Positions 24,896-37,245 of a stretch of 64,000 nucleotides of DNA are shown here, one piece after another. The DNA comes from Arenicola marina. Taxonomy: Eukaryota; Annelida; Polychaeta; Arenicolidae. The DNA is taken from contig OZ025256.1 of assembly GCA_964019135.1 (NCBI GenBank), forward strand, positions 16,685,911-16,749,910. Direction: 5' to 3'. Positions within the stretch are counted from its first letter, which is position 1. Each line of letters opens with the position of its first letter. The notes under the pieces were generated by a model, which ran no database searches, was not told the origin of the DNA, and worked only from the letters and a program-made list of their open reading frames with translations. A program made the position numbers and the translations under genes.

Positions 24896-27800
24896 ATGTG
24901 TAGATATGTAAATATGTAGGGAGATGTTATAGGGGGGCGGGGAGGGGGGGGGGTTCCATGTAAAATATTCCAATGTGTATAGATGTTACAGGCCTAAACA
25001 TATATGTTTTTTTTCATACGTGAGCTATGCTGAGCATGGTTCGCCCTAACGATGGTTTTGACGAAAGGATATGCAGAGATTTTTTAGTGGGATGGGGGGG
25101 GGGCGGTCCATGTGAAAGATTCCAATGTGTATATATTTTTTAGGCCTATATATATATATTTTCAGAGAAGGTTTATGGTCCATCGTTAGAGCCCATGGAA
25201 GGGATTATTGTAATAAATGACTGACGTGATTCATACGTGAGCTATGCTGAGACAATGGTTCGCCCGAATATGATATAACGACACTAACAGGAAATACATT
25301 CCAATCATGACGTGTCCAATCTATATATGTATATATATATCTCTATCGAGCATTTTAGAGAGGGTTTTGATGAAGTGAAAGGTTTTGATGCATGCGATGA
25401 GAAACTATGCAGGTCATGGTACCGTTAATGTGGCATAAAGTCAACTAACCGAAGGGGGGGGCGGTCTATTCATCTCAGAGATGCTAGAAATTATAGTTTA
25501 ATGATTGAAGGTTCATTTTTATGTATGTACAAGTGGAAATGAGGCCTGTTGAACGCCACAGTAAACAACTTACGTCGTGGAGACAATCGTAATAAAGGTC
25601 CAGGTGTTGGGGGATGGTGGTGATTCGTCCAATAAAAGATCTACAACTGCCAAAAGCAATTAAAACATACATTATATGTCGTGCGGACGTGCAGATCAGA
25701 GTAAATAAAAGAAATGAGATGGAACCAATACGCCTTTCAGGATAATGAACTAGGATTGGATGAAATTGCGCCCATTTTTATGCGTTACGTAATAGCCATA
25801 TATATGTCTTACGGGCGGACCATTTGATATCCAGTGGCGGGTTATGGTTTTTGCAAAAGAAACTAGCTTTGAACTTAAAAGCAATTTTGCTTGGCATGTT
25901 CCCAAAAGTAAAATGTCCTCTACATTTCCTTTAAAAAAAAACGCCCTCGTACTAAATACATCTTGCAGATCCCTCAGAAAATCAAGCAATATCCCAAGTA
26001 GCCGCTCCCCCCAAAAAAAATTCTTTTCACAAAAAAACATTTAGCCCTCGTTAAGCCAAAGAAGTGTTTTCGGCCTCCACAGAAAAAAACAATGGAAATG
26101 AAATGATTATTTATAAAGCGACAAAGAGCACCAGCTGACTTTTCTTTCTTGGTGATCAGGATGTGGTGGTCTGCGTGGGGTTGGTTGATGGCCAGCTCTT
26201 GGAAGCGGACACAGATCTGCGCCTGCCAATGGCGGAAGGCGCCTCGGATGATCTCCTGCTCGTCTGTGTCTGGGAAAAACAAAACAATTTCGTTTTAAGG
26301 TGCTGATATCATCGCAGGTCGAACGGGATTTCTTGGTACGGGGCAACGGTATAGCTGTTGAGGCGATGGCAATATGTCCAGGGGTTGTAGCTGGGGGTCC
26401 TGGTGGCCTGATGTCATCAAATTGGTCGCGAAATACATATTCGTATTTGAAAATACTTTACTATAGGCGAGTGGCTAGATTCAGATAGGTCCCATGAGTC
26501 AGAGAGACATAATACAGAAAAAAACATTAGTTATATGCAGCAGAAGACTCGGAAATGAAAGTGATGTTGACATGGCAAGATGGGCGAGACGTCTTTCGTT
26601 TATTTTCCAGTATAGAGAGGTAAAATCACTCACTGTGCATTCCGTCGAACTTCCAGTGAATGGGCATGGGCCACATCGCGAAAGCTTCACTCTCAAAGTC
26701 TACAATTTTCCTTTTTTGTCTGCGTTGAGGTCTACCACGACCTTGACCTTGACCCTGGCTTTGACCTTGCCCTTGATCTTGTCCTTGACCCTGGCCCTGG
26801 CCTTGGCTTTGACCTTGGCCTTGGCCTACGTATGACTCCTCTTTCTCATAATCTTCGAATGCATTAATTTCCATCTGAATCATGATTTCATCGATCTGTG
26901 CCTCCGTCAGCCAGATGCAGTTGTCCAGACTGTCCTCTGTTTCATTCAGCATCTAAACAACGTACACTTCATTATGGCATCATGTCTCCCCGTCATATGA
27001 AAGTAACTTTTATATTGTTATATCACAGGGGCGGATCTAGGAATTTGAAAACGGGGAGGGGGGGGGGTCCACATGCCTTCAGATATCGTTCTTCCTCAAA
27101 AAAGGGCGGGGTCCACGCCTCAGATGACCTAAATTTTGCATTGAAACATTCTACCTCAAAACTGATGCTTAGTAAAGTACAATGGCATTTAATTACATCG
27201 AATTATGTTTTAAACATGGCGTCACTACTCGCCAATACATGTTTTGACTACAAGGTTTAACAAACAACAAGACATTTTTCGACACGACGATACGGTGATT
27301 TTTTAAATCGGCAACTCGATATTGGTGCTGCCGTAAATTGACGACATGGACCCTTTCTTAAAAATCGACATACGACATGCACTTCTTCTTAAAATCGTCA
27401 TGCAATATGGCTACCACCCCTCCCCTCCCCCCACCCCCTCCCCACTCTGGGACCTTACAAGTCAACTTAGACAGTGTGATGTCAATGTCGTACAGTGTGG
27501 CGTCACATGGTACTCACCCCAGTGTCGTACCCGGTACCCGCGGTAGCCAGCTTGAGTTCAAATAACTTCCTCTTCGTGCGTTCCCAGTCCTCGCATGGGA
27601 TGCCATGGCAACGCAGCCAGTCCTCCCGGCTTCCGGATGTGGGATGCCACATCGGCAGTCCGGCCATTGAGTGTTCCTCATCCTCATAGTCCCACATCGC
27701 ACGGGCCTGGAAAGGAGGGAAGTTGGTGGTTTAGGCCGCTTTTGTGCACACAAGAGCTATATTGGGCTAAGGAATCTGCCGGGACGATTAAGAATAAATG

Positions 27801-28599
27801 GATAAAAGGGCGGGCGATTCGAAATTTGTTGTGTGAAGAAAGGTTGACATGTCATAGAACATCGAGTCTGTGGACCGATATCAACGGTGGAACATGACAT
27901 CTATGGAGTTAAAGAAATACTGGATTTGGCGGTGAGTGTTGCTTCGTTTGTTCTACATAGCTGCTGCTAGACGGCAACCCAAGGCGTTCAGGAGTAAAAT
28001 ACTTGGTTGTCTCTGCGGCTGTAGACGGGCCCTGTCAGATTTTTGCTCGTCCTACCGCCACTGAACTGGGGCTAGATTTGACTCATCTCTAAACAACTAT
28101 GTATGCATAGATGCTTCAGAGAATCCTCAATACGTCAATGTAATTAACCGTACATTTTCCCCATAATTGACTTCCTTGAAGACACAAAATCGTCGAAACA
28201 GACGAGTACTATATGAATATAAAATATTTAGGTTTCCCCCGCTCGGCAGTTAGATATCTTTTAAATAATTGAAGACTATTACCGCCACATGATTCCGATA
28301 CACACTATATCTGTCGGAATGCGGTGTTATTTTCGTCCAGTTCGCCACGCTTTGTTAGAACGTTTGAATTAGTGCCATTGCAAACACTCACATCAAATAA
28401 ACCGAATTTATCGGAACCACAGAAATGCTCGTTAAATTATGCAATGAATGCGTGACGAACCTCTTTCCATACACGGTTTTATTGTATAAGAACACTTACC
28501 TCTGATGTGGACGGCAAAACTACCAACAAGATTGTCAGGTAGAGCGTGACGACATAATGCACTTTGACGGCAAAGGATTCCACTCTCATCGTTGTGATG

Positions 28600-28700
28600 T
28601 TTTTTCGCACGACTCCGGTCTGATAACGCAGAAATAGTTCCTTGCACTGTTGGTTGCGTGGGTTGTTATATCAGTTCTCTCGTTTATCTATTAGCTTTCG
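28600..28700 (-). promoter_or_regulatory. Candidate core promoter of the left gene
   Basis: A TATAA motif (minus strand, 28,670-28,666) lies 77 bp before the ATG. The block around it, including ctgcgttatcagaccggagt, is shared with the right copy. TATA placement would put transcription start about 45-50 bp before the ATG. No other elements are claimed. Confidence 0.35.
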
Positions 28701-29190
28701 GCTAGTGATATTGTCGTATACTTGTATCTTCCTTCCGCTTTTCGCTTAAATGTTATTGTCTTAACTTTTGTTCCTTTTCTCTACGGTATGCAGTTCTGCT
28801 CTTTCCTCTTCTTGATGTTCTTGTTCCGCCTCAGTTTCAGTAAATATTTTCAATGAGTGATGTTCAATTGTCGTTCTTCGGATGTGTCGCGGTGTGGTTC
28901 TGGTCGCCTTCTGAACTTTCGCGCCCTTTATAGAGCAGTAGCAGACGTCAGGTCCCACACTATGTCTATAAATAGCGCATTTGTCATGCCCGCTACAGTT
29001 AGATCACATTGACACGTAATTGCTCACGGATTTATCTCTAAGCGTGAGAACTGCACCCATAAATGATACATAATATTCTCATCCTCGAAAACACCCACTT
29101 CTCTATCCAACCATGAGTAGCCCAATTCCTTATCTTAGTAAGAAGACGAAGATAGTGTTACATAGAGTCTGATACTGGTCTCCATTTCTT
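28700..29190. other. Upstream region of the left gene
   Basis: No second gene seen. It contains short poly-pyrimidine tracts and is the likely place for regulatory DNA of the left gene before the antisense LINE fragment begins. Confidence 0.4.
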
Positions 29191-29199
29191 ATAAAACAT

Positions 29200-29975
29200 A
29201 TCTATCTGTACTAAAGTTCAGCTTCCTTTCTACCGCGCTCTTTTCGAGCCTATAGTAATGCTTTATATAGTTTTTCACGGCCTGAAAAACTGGAACTGTG
29301 TTGGACCACTTGCAGTAATATATATATTTTTTAACAATTAAAGTCAAGTGATTATTAAGTTCGCTATGTGGGGACCAAACTACTCCAAACATACTTGATA
29401 TTAGTGTAAATCGGGTACATATGGTCTGGGCTCGAGCCAATGTTCTAACTCTTGCCAAATGGGTCTCACATATGGGCATTCAAAGAGAAGGTGCTCAATT
29501 GTTTCTGACGAAACAGAGCAGAACACGCACATCTCTGAAGTAGCCAAATTACTTCTGTGCAAGAAACGATTTGTTATTAAAGCTCTTTGCAAAGCTAAAA
29601 ACTGGCAGCTCCGAGTCATCTCGTCTACAATAGCCTTTGATGCTCTAGTATATATGTCACACCATTTACTTTTATCAATTTGTATTCCTAACACCTCTGA
29701 CCACTTACTTTCGTTATTCGTGGTATACTGCAAGGATTCCTTCAAAATGTTGTAAAGCTTATTGCATAAGCGTGTTGACGTAGATATATAATTTAAAAAG
29801 GAGTGTGGCACATCTAGTAACTTATGTCCCTTATTTAAACATTGATCTCGCCATTCTTTTGGTATGGCATGCATTATTCCATAGAAGTCGGCAAAGTTAA
29901 TGCTAATGCTATATTTATCTGTAAATTCTTTCCAGTCTAATAGCGACCCTTCATTGTTCACAAGGTCGTTCATGT
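29200..29975 (-). mobile_element. LINE ORF2 C-terminal fragment (L1/Tx1-like), antisense
   Basis: Minus-strand frame of 190 residues starting MNDLVNNEGSLLDWKEF, with FLALQRALITNRFLHRSN and CVFCSVSSETIEHLLFECPY, the Cys/His region after the reverse transcriptase. A frameshift near 29,400-29,470 continues with LIVKKYIYYCKWSNTVPVF, which parallels the end of the LINE at 12,600-12,937. It lies just upstream of the left protease gene. Confidence 0.75.
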
Positions 29976-30219
29976 AAATTACACCTGCTTTGTATGATTT
30001 ATAAGTGCATTATAGTGGAATAAAAAAAAAGAAAAAAAAAAGACGAAGATATCGATACAGACTTCGGTTATCGGTGGTCATCCTGCGTCATTTTACGTCC
30101 AATTTAAGTTAGCCAATGACAATGAAGCGTCATATTAGGCACGTTCGACTTGATTCGTCATAACTCATGCAAGTCGATATGGGCAAAGCGTCAATATATA
30201 TGGACATGTACATGCACAT

Positions 30220-30755
30220 TGGACACGGGGGGGGGGGCTCCAAGTGCCTTGAGATATCGGTCTTCCTCAAAAAAGGGCGGGGTCCACGCCTCGGATGACC
30301 TAAATTTTGCATTGAAAAAATTCTTGCTCAAAACTGATGCTCAGTAAAGTACAATTGCATTTTATTACATTGAATTATGTTTTAAACATGGCGTCACTAC
30401 TCGCATGTTTTGACTACATGTTTTGACTACAAAAGCTAACAACAGCAAGTTGGGCCCCAAAGGGCCTTTTTCGACAGGACGACAGGGCGATATTTTAAAT
30501 CGACATGCGACATGAACCTCTTCTTATAATCGACATGCGACATGCACTTCTTCAAAAAATCGTTATGCGACATGGCTAGCACTACCCCCCTCCCCCTCAG
30601 GGGCCCTACAAGTCGACTTAGACAGTGTGATGTCAAAGTCGCACACTGTGGCGTCACGTGGTACTCACCCTAATGTCGTACCCGGTACTCGCGATAGCCA
30701 TCTTGAGTTCAAATAAGTTTTTCTTTGTGCGTTCCCAGTCCTCACATATATGTAC
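30220..30755 (-). pseudogene. Relic of a third copy: part of intron 2 and the 3' half of exon 2
   Basis: Closely similar to about 27,050-27,596 and 62,310-62,872. Minus-strand 30,751-30,668 reads CEDWERTKKNLFELKMA and STGYD up to the exon 2 donor (ttag|ggtgag region), with changes from both full copies. It stops abruptly at cctcacat and is followed by unrelated sequence. It lies just upstream of the left gene in the same orientation. Confidence 0.65.
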
Positions 30756-31420
30756 ATACAGTTTATTTCAGACCGACACATAAAAAAGAGCACTAGACAG
30801 TTGCAGCTTAAAATCCCACATGCTTCACAATAGTGAGTCCGCGATTTATTGGTTGAACAGCATGATGAGCGGACTAGATGTGTTACTGCTATAGCACCAC
30901 GGGGCAGGTATACCAAGTCCTCCGACTGTGGAGAAGAGATGCATGTTATATATTTGTGACATATATGTGGCATACATATATCTATAAATTAATACCTGAA
31001 AGTAGTCACAACTGAGTGGGGATTATTACTCTTTATGAAAGAGGTCAAATCTTTTAACAGGCACTGTTCCACTTGCATTTACGTAAACAAAGACACCATC
31101 CCCCCCCCCCCCCCAACCCCCGTGCTCCCTTTGCTGGCCTCTTCGGTAAACAATATTGATCAAGATTGTCATCATTCCGCTAGTGAAGTGTTTGAATACA
31201 TCACGTGACAAATATCAACAAATCAGCGTCGCCCCTGTACCATGCCAGGCCCGGATAGTTGAGAATAATGATTGTGGGCCGAATCATAATATTTACTATA
31301 TTGCCCACCCACCCCCTAACTCGACTGTACTACCTTCGCCCCTCCACAAACCACCACATCGCGGCCCACGGTTTCAGGATCTACGATTGTTAACGTTAAT
31401 GTAAATTGTCTTGCCGGGAT
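30756..31420. other. Spacer without recognised genes
   Basis: AT-rich with a C run near 31,100. A minus-strand open frame at 30,665-30,973 joins the exon 2 relic to unrelated sequence and has no family features. Confidence 0.4.
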
Positions 31421-31459
31421 TTCTGCGCGATTCGTGTGTCGCGTTTCGGTTCTGGTGGA

Positions 31460-31760
31460 AGGTGACTGGAGAGTGATGGTGAGGGGGAGAGGGAACAGGA
31501 CAGAGGGGCGAAGAGAGAAGGGAGAGGGGGCAGGGAAGAGGGGGCAACAGAGCTGAGAGAGGGGAGAAAGGAATTGGGAGAGAATAGGGGCAGACGTGGA
31601 GAGGGGACAGGGAAATGGGGGGGAATAGAAGAAGACGGGGAGAGGGGACAGGGGAATTGGGAACGAATAGAGGAAGACGGGGAGAGGGAACAGAGGCATT
31701 GGGGGAGAATAGGGGAATTTGGGAGGGGGGGGGGGGAGGGCTGAGGTCGAGTTTGTCTAG
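31460..31760. repeat. Purine-rich tandem repeat
   Basis: About seven irregular units of ggggaatagaggaagacggg plus gagaggggaca, 30-40 bp. Long Pro/Ser-rich open frames on the minus strand result from composition. Confidence 0.75.
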
Positions 31761-31839
31761 TTGCCAAGAGTCGTGATAGTGTTGGCTGTGACAAGTACCG
31801 TGCCGGACGTGGGTGGATTGGATTGGGTGGGGAGGAACT

Positions 31840-33170
31840 GAGTACATCCGTTAACTTGAGATGTGCATATGGATTGCCAACGGTAGTTGAAGTCAGGTGT
31901 ATATACCTACATTAGCACAGTGGTAAACGTTCACCTTCAAATGGTCCGATATTAAACACATTCATGCGTCATGCCTACCTGCCCACCCTCATCTCCCCTG
32001 CCCTGCACTCACCCCCCACTCCCACCCCTTCTCACCTTCACCCGCCCCCACTCATCTACACCCCATCCATGCTCCCCCTCTACCCTACCAACTCCTTTCG
32101 CCCGGTGGGCCTAGATTATTCAATGTTTTAGTACAGGTCACATGTCAAGGAGTATTTGATCGTCGTGTCAAGGAACTCTTCTCGTCGTAGGCAGTACGTG
32201 CCGCCGTCATACGACTGGCCACATTATAGTTTACTATCTTAACGTGCCCTGTACCGATGGAAATAACCGGTTTGCTCTCGGTTAAGAGCTTTTAAGTTAT
32301 TTCGTCGTTTCTCGGAATTGGACCTGCGATTCCGTCGGCAAACCGAAAATACGCAGACTATAGCACAAACAGATTGTACGACAAAGAGGCAATGTAATAC
32401 ATAGTGTGGCGACCCGTTTGGTCGCCAACGTGACGGTACAGGTAGATATTAATGGATCATACAGTATCTAGTATCCATCTCCAGCTCATAGCTTGCTTAA
32501 ATTTCGTTCACAAAAAAGAACCTGAGTGTATATGGATATATATATATATAGCATTTGCTTGACACAGAGTGGTTTACAGCAGTTTTCTATTTATTATGGT
32601 TCAACAAATTGGGAAAGGAATTTGGTTTAATCAGAGGTTCGGGGGTGGGGGAGTTTTGCTAACTATGTCATTGACAGAGCTTGAACATTATATGGAAATA
32701 CAGGTATTCATGCATCACCCACCATCCCCCACATCCACTTACCACAGTTCAAATGTAACTTGTGTAAACAGTCTTTATACGAACCGTTAAAACAAGGCTC
32801 AACTTATTTACCTGTATCTAGTATTTTGTCCATAATAAAGAGCAGCGGAGAGAAGTAAATAGGGCCACAACGGGCGGACGTCATACAGAATGTACCAGAG
32901 CGTGGCCCTCGTCAAAATGACAGTTCATACGAAATGCACAGGCGTGACCAAAATGGACCACTCCACGCGAAACGTCACTAGTCGGAAGCCCTTGTTGACT
33001 CACGAAAGGTCTTTGATTGTCTAGATATTGGTGTTTTAGTGCGTTATATATATATATGGCATATATGTGATACTGAAAGGGGCTTTGCTTGGTGTGAGAC
33101 GAGAACAAGCTGGAGGACAGCATGCACGAAGATATAAGATAGGCAGGTTTGGCTTCGCTTGTGAAAACAT
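31840..33170. other. Spacer without recognised genes
   Basis: Has a C-rich stretch at 31,978-32,090 and TA runs near 32,537 and 33,048. gcgacccgtttggtcgcc at 32,407 is a short palindrome. Nothing coding or RNA-like that I can support. Confidence 0.4.
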
Positions 33171-33179
33171 TCCCTTACA

Positions 33180-33779
33180 AAAATGCATGAGTGATATATC
33201 ATTCATTATCATTCAATATCATTCATATCTTTCAATTGACCAATGATATATCATTCACTGCCTACAAGCGTCACGTCACAAGCGATACGTTTGAGTCTGA
33301 TGAACGATATATCGTTCATTACCTTTCAATTTTGTAATACCTTTCAGTTATCAATGATATACCATTCATTACCTACGCGCATCGATGATATCTTTCAATC
33401 TTATGAACGATATACCATTCAGTATCATTCAATATCATCCATACCTTTCAATTGACCAATGGTATACCATTCACTGCCTGCAAGCGTCAATGATACCTTT
33501 GAGTCTGATAAACGATACATCATTCATTACCTTCCAACATTGTAATATTTGTCCGTCATCAATGGTATACCATTCATTACCTATGCACATCAATGATCAA
33601 CTTTGAGTTTTACGAACGATATATCATGCATTACCTTTCAATTTGTCAACTCTTTCCGTTAGTTTAATATACTATTTACTACCTACACGCATCCACGATA
33701 CGTTTGTGTTTTATAAACGATATATCATTTAATATATTTCAATATCGTAATACCTTTCAGTTAACATGCAATGATGTAC
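33180..33779. repeat. AT-rich palindromic minisatellite
   Basis: Irregular units built on tgaacgatatatcattcatt, acctttcaat, tcaatgatataccattcatt and acctacacgcatcaatgata, about 70-120 bp. The core gatatatc is self-complementary. It resumes at 34,580-34,880 after the solo LTR, and related atgatataccattcaaaata units are at 35,840-36,130. Confidence 0.85.
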
Positions 33780-34566
33780 TGTGGTGAGTCCAGCTAGGGC
33801 TGGCTGGGAGGGGGGGACATGCAGCCGCGCAGGATCCAGACAACGCGTGGGCTTAGTGCAGTACAGTGGGGGAGCGGGCTGGGAGACAGCTAAGGCTACT
33901 GGGCTGGGGAGCCACCGAGGTAGCGCCCCACCCCCTCGTCCCACGGGGCTTCCAGGCGAGGGACGGTCCCGCTCTTCCCGCGGGGGCTTGCGTGGTGCCC
34001 GCGTGATGACACACCTCACCCCCTCCCTCATACCCGCCTGGCTTGGCCAGGACGGACCTCTAGTTTGGGGTCCGGACCTCTAGATTCAGTTCAGGCTTCC
34101 AGTAGCTGGGGTAGGTGGGACAGACTCCACCCTGTCCCTCAAACCCGCCTGGCTTGGCCAGGACGGACCCACAGCTGTGGGTCCCGCACGTTGTAATCTG
34201 CGCGACTACCCCCTCCCCGTCCCCCTACCCGCCGAAGTTGGCGAGGACCCTGACCTCTAGGTAAAGACGAGGGCCGGACCTGCAATTGTGGGTCCGGACC
34301 TTCCACTGTGGGTCCAACTGTAGGTCCAGACCTCTAGTTTTGGGTGGGGTTATCCCGTATTTAAGGGGCCGGAATCTGGTAGAACAGGAGGCGAGAAAGG
34401 AAAGGACTGACCGGGACTTGGCAAAATTGAGAGCTTTTGACTTAGACTTGATTTATATGAAGTGTGCATGCGGAATAAATACAAGAAAAGACACCAATGC
34501 TGTTGTTTCAATTGAATCAGGTAAACGGATGAAGATAGCCGTGAACCCTCGACAGGGTTCTCCACA
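33780..34566 (+). mobile_element. Solo LTR of a retrotransposon (787 bp)
   Basis: Begins TGTGGTGAGTCC and ends GGTTCTCCACA, flanked on both sides by GTAC, a 4-bp target duplication. It holds a TATA-like cccgtatttaagg (about 34,350) and a poly-A signal aataaa (about 34,473) in LTR order, plus an internal repeat of cccgcctggcttggccagga (about 34,028 and 34,140). It interrupts an AT-rich minisatellite. No internal coding region is nearby. Confidence 0.62.
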
Positions 34567-34579
34567 GTACCAATTATTA

Positions 34580-34880
34580 TCGACACACATCAATGATATA
34601 TCGTTCATGACATTTCAATATCGTAATATATTTCAGTCATCAATGGCATACCATTCATTACCTACAAGCATCAATGATACATTTGAGTTTTATGAACGAT
34701 ATATCATTCATTACCTTTCAACTTTGTAATACATTTCAGTTATCAATGTTAAATCATTCATAATATTACCTACACGCATCAATGACACCATTGAGTTTTA
34801 TGAACGATATATCATTCATTACCGTTCAATATCATAATACCTTTCAGTCATCAATAATAAACCAATCCTTATCTACACGC
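34580..34880. repeat. AT-rich palindromic minisatellite, continuation
   Basis: Same units as 33,180-33,779 (gaacgatatatcattcatta, cctttca, catcaatgatac). The solo LTR at 33,780-34,566 splits the array. Confidence 0.82.
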
Positions 34881-35830
34881 CTTGCGGCTTTGGGTGACAA
34901 TAGACAAGAAATGGGAACAAAGGCAGCCATGTGGGACCAAGTGTAGCCACGTGGGGCTCTATCCAGCAACGAGGGGACGTTTGCAACTACACGGGACCGC
35001 ATTTTTAGCAACCACTTTCATGCCCCCTCCCCGTATGATTCAGCCACAGCCATCTAGCGACTAACGTAAACACCGCGTGCCACCTAGCGAATGCGATGTT
35101 TGAGAGTGTCAAAGCCGTTTCAATATTCGAATCGGCTGTTATCCACAAATCAGCCAACTGACTATATTTCTGGTTTTAAGTGAACGTTTTCTCCCTGATT
35201 CTTTGTCAACGAGGCAAATTAAACTAGAAGTTGATACACACGGAAACGTGGGACCAGCGGAATATGTATTACTTACTCGAAGGACATATTTATGCGGTAA
35301 TCCATTCTTTTCTTGCGTCCGGGATACGAGATCTGGCACTGTGGCTGGTGACACCATGTTCCATGGCATGGATAGAGACTAGAGTCTAGACTCGAGATAC
35401 GTACCCAGGTCATGGCATAGACTGACGTCGTTACCAGGGCCTACCTCACGTACAACAGTAGCTTCACACACAGAATTACCAGATTCATTACATGTAATAT
35501 GTGATTATTAATCATTTATCACGACGTATGTATTGTTTGTACTAAGGTTAAGCCATATTACTCACTTTTTTGGAGTTCCAAAACTCGTAAAAAACTGTGA
35601 TATGATGTGCTCCTGGTATGATATATTATTATATATGCAATAAAACTATTATTGGAACAGTATAGTTGCACTATATATATTACTTCTTTGATTATGGTGT
35701 GTTCTGAGCATATAAAGACCTGAATGAGTTTTCAAACCGACAATGAGATCGTTCACTAGACTTACCTTACTAGGACCCTTGACTTCTGCAGTGATATACC
35801 TTGCAGTATAACATTGACTGCTACAGTGAT
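34880..35830. other. Spacer without recognised genes
   Basis: Short repeats at 34,915-35,010 (ggcagccatgtgggacc, agccacgtggggctc, agcaacgaggggac). The rest is AT-rich, with no exon signal. Confidence 0.4.
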
Positions 35831-35839
35831 ATACCTTTC

Positions 35840-36130
35840 AGCATACCATTGGGGACCTCAGTAGTATAACATTCAAAATACCATTGAATGATATACCATT
35901 CAAAATACCATTGAATGACCATTCAAAATACCATTGAATGACCATTCAAAATACCAGTGAATGACATACCATTCAAAATACCATTGAACGATATACCATT
36001 TAAACTACCATTGAGCATGTTCAATGATATACCATTGAGCATGGTGAGTGATATACCATTAAAAGTACCATTGGTCATAACACCTTTCATTTACCATTGA
36101 ACGATATACCATTCAAAACACCATTGCATT
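35840..36130. repeat. Short AT-rich repeats of atataccattcaaaatacca
   Basis: About ten units of 20-40 bp built from attgaatgatataccattca and aaatacc. Related to the minisatellite at 33,180-34,880. Confidence 0.75.
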
Positions 36131-36511
36131 TTTTGTAAGGAATTACTCGCCATGTTGGAGGCGGAATCATCAATTCGCCGTTATTTTCCGTAGTTTAGTG
36201 TCATCTGTATATGACGTAGTCTCTTATAGCATCATTTAATTGGTAACTTTAGTCGACTATAAGCCCCGTAATCGTTCGTGAAATTCACCACTGATGTTCA
36301 TCTCTTAGCACGAATCAACAAATAACGGTTGCACCCGGCCATAACTGGTGTATACATATAGTTACAATCTAAATGTTAAATGTCCTCTCGTAATGGGTAG
36401 ACTACGTGTATTTGTTGACAACTACAATATAGTGTATATAATAGAGACTGTGGGTGACACACCAGGACAACTTTAATCAGCGTATTTATGCGCTTACCAA
36501 GCTCTGCCGTA

Positions 36512-36775
36512 GGGGCCGGCGCGATAGCTCAGTGGGCTAGAGCGCTCGAATTGAGTGCGCTGGCCACCTGAGAGCCTAATGGCACGTGGATGGATGGTTT
36601 GAGCCCCGCTGTGGCCATGTCTGTGTGATTGCAAGATAAAAAAATCCCATATACTCGTAAAGAGTAAGGGGTTACCCCCGCAGACATGGCTCCGCTCTCC
36701 CTCCCTTCTCCTTTTGACGCGATACGACCAAAAGCGGTTAAAGCGTCCTAAACATACAACCAACTAACCAACCGC
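36512..36775 (+). mobile_element. tRNA-derived SINE, same family, longer tail
   Basis: ggggccggcgcgatagctca opens the tRNA-like head, with B-box-like ggatggtttgagcccc and the tail gccatgtctgtgtgattgc seen in the copy at 7,598. It extends through gcggttaaagcgtcctaaac to caaccaactaaccaacc. No clear target duplication. It sits just outside the right unit's 20-bp minisatellite. Confidence 0.65.
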
Positions 36776-36822
36776 AGGTTTGCTGCTTTGATTTGATTAA
36801 AATTGGACCTCCAGGACCTCCA

Positions 36823-37245
36823 GTTATACCTCCAGAAACATGTGTATACACCCAGGAGCGTGTATATACCTCCAGGAGCGTGTATACTATATATACTCCC
36901 AGGAGCGTGTATATATCTCCAGGAGCGTGTATACTATATATACTCCCAGGAGCGTGTATATACCTCCAGGAGCGTGTATATACTCCCAGGAGCGTGTATA
37001 TACCTCCAGGAGCGCGTATATACTCCCAGGAGCGTGTATATACCTCCAGAAACGTGTATATACTCCCAGGAGCGTGTATATACCTCCAGGAGCGTGTATA
37101 TACTCCCAGGAGCGTGTATATACCTCCAGGAGCGCGTATATACCTCCAGGGGCGAGTATATACCTCCAGGAACGTGAATATATCTTCAGAAACGTGTATA
37201 TATCTTCAGGAACGTGTATATACCTACAGGAACATGTATATGCCT
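36823..37245. repeat. 20-bp minisatellite, about 21 copies (right unit)
   Basis: Same unit as at 1,840-3,215, with an alternating tatactcccaggagcgtg variant. The following unique sequence (gttttgccgttgatgtacac) matches the flank of the left array, so the arrays are orthologous within the duplication and differ over threefold in length. Confidence 0.92.

Larger units (their letters stand above)
13342..28589 (-). pseudogene. Left paralog of the astacin-EGF-CUB-MAM gene, disabled
   Basis: All 14 exons are recognisable at 28500-28589, 27518-27706, 26634-26952, 26140-26269, 25574-25646, 24580-24895, 24011-24142, 23292-23404, 22970-23098, 22481-22611, 21535-21747, 15796-16015, 13718-13919 and 13342-13428, in the same phases as the right copy. 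Three lesions are visible: the acceptor before the catalytic exon reads acacat instead of acaaag; the third zinc His is Asp (HEIGHALGLWDEQQR); and an extra T in exon 9 shifts frame into TAA. All other splice sites and frames are preserved, including the MAM end IAIDDLHITSGPCR and TGA, so the decay looks recent relative to the duplication. A truncated secreted protein or regulatory RNA cannot be excluded. Confidence 0.82.
1820..28700. repeat. Left unit of a tandem segmental duplication
   Basis: Landmarks in order: 20-bp minisatellite (1,840-3,215), spacer ending with gttttgccgttga (about 3,318), a block from about 5,140, ttccggtatgacgcagc and the 147-bp identical block (9,989-10,135), LINE (11,735-12,950) and the protease pseudogene. 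Each recurs in the same order at 36,820-64,000. Left-only insertions include 5,403-5,510, about 5,830-8,930 and 14,288-14,416. The true ends are not sharp by eye. Confidence 0.8.

Noticed and set aside
24896..24975. Upstream extension of left exon 6 (FTWNPPPSPPPYNISLH) as true coding sequence
   Set aside because: The right copy has a clear acceptor at the astacin boundary, and the extension is intronic C-rich sequence with an in-frame stop further up.
26494..26835. Plus-strand open frame with Leu/Thr repeats
   Set aside because: Antisense of exon 3 Gly-Gln repeats.
31374..31847. Pro/Ser-rich minus-strand open frames
   Set aside because: Produced by a purine-rich tandem repeat; no start context or splice signals.
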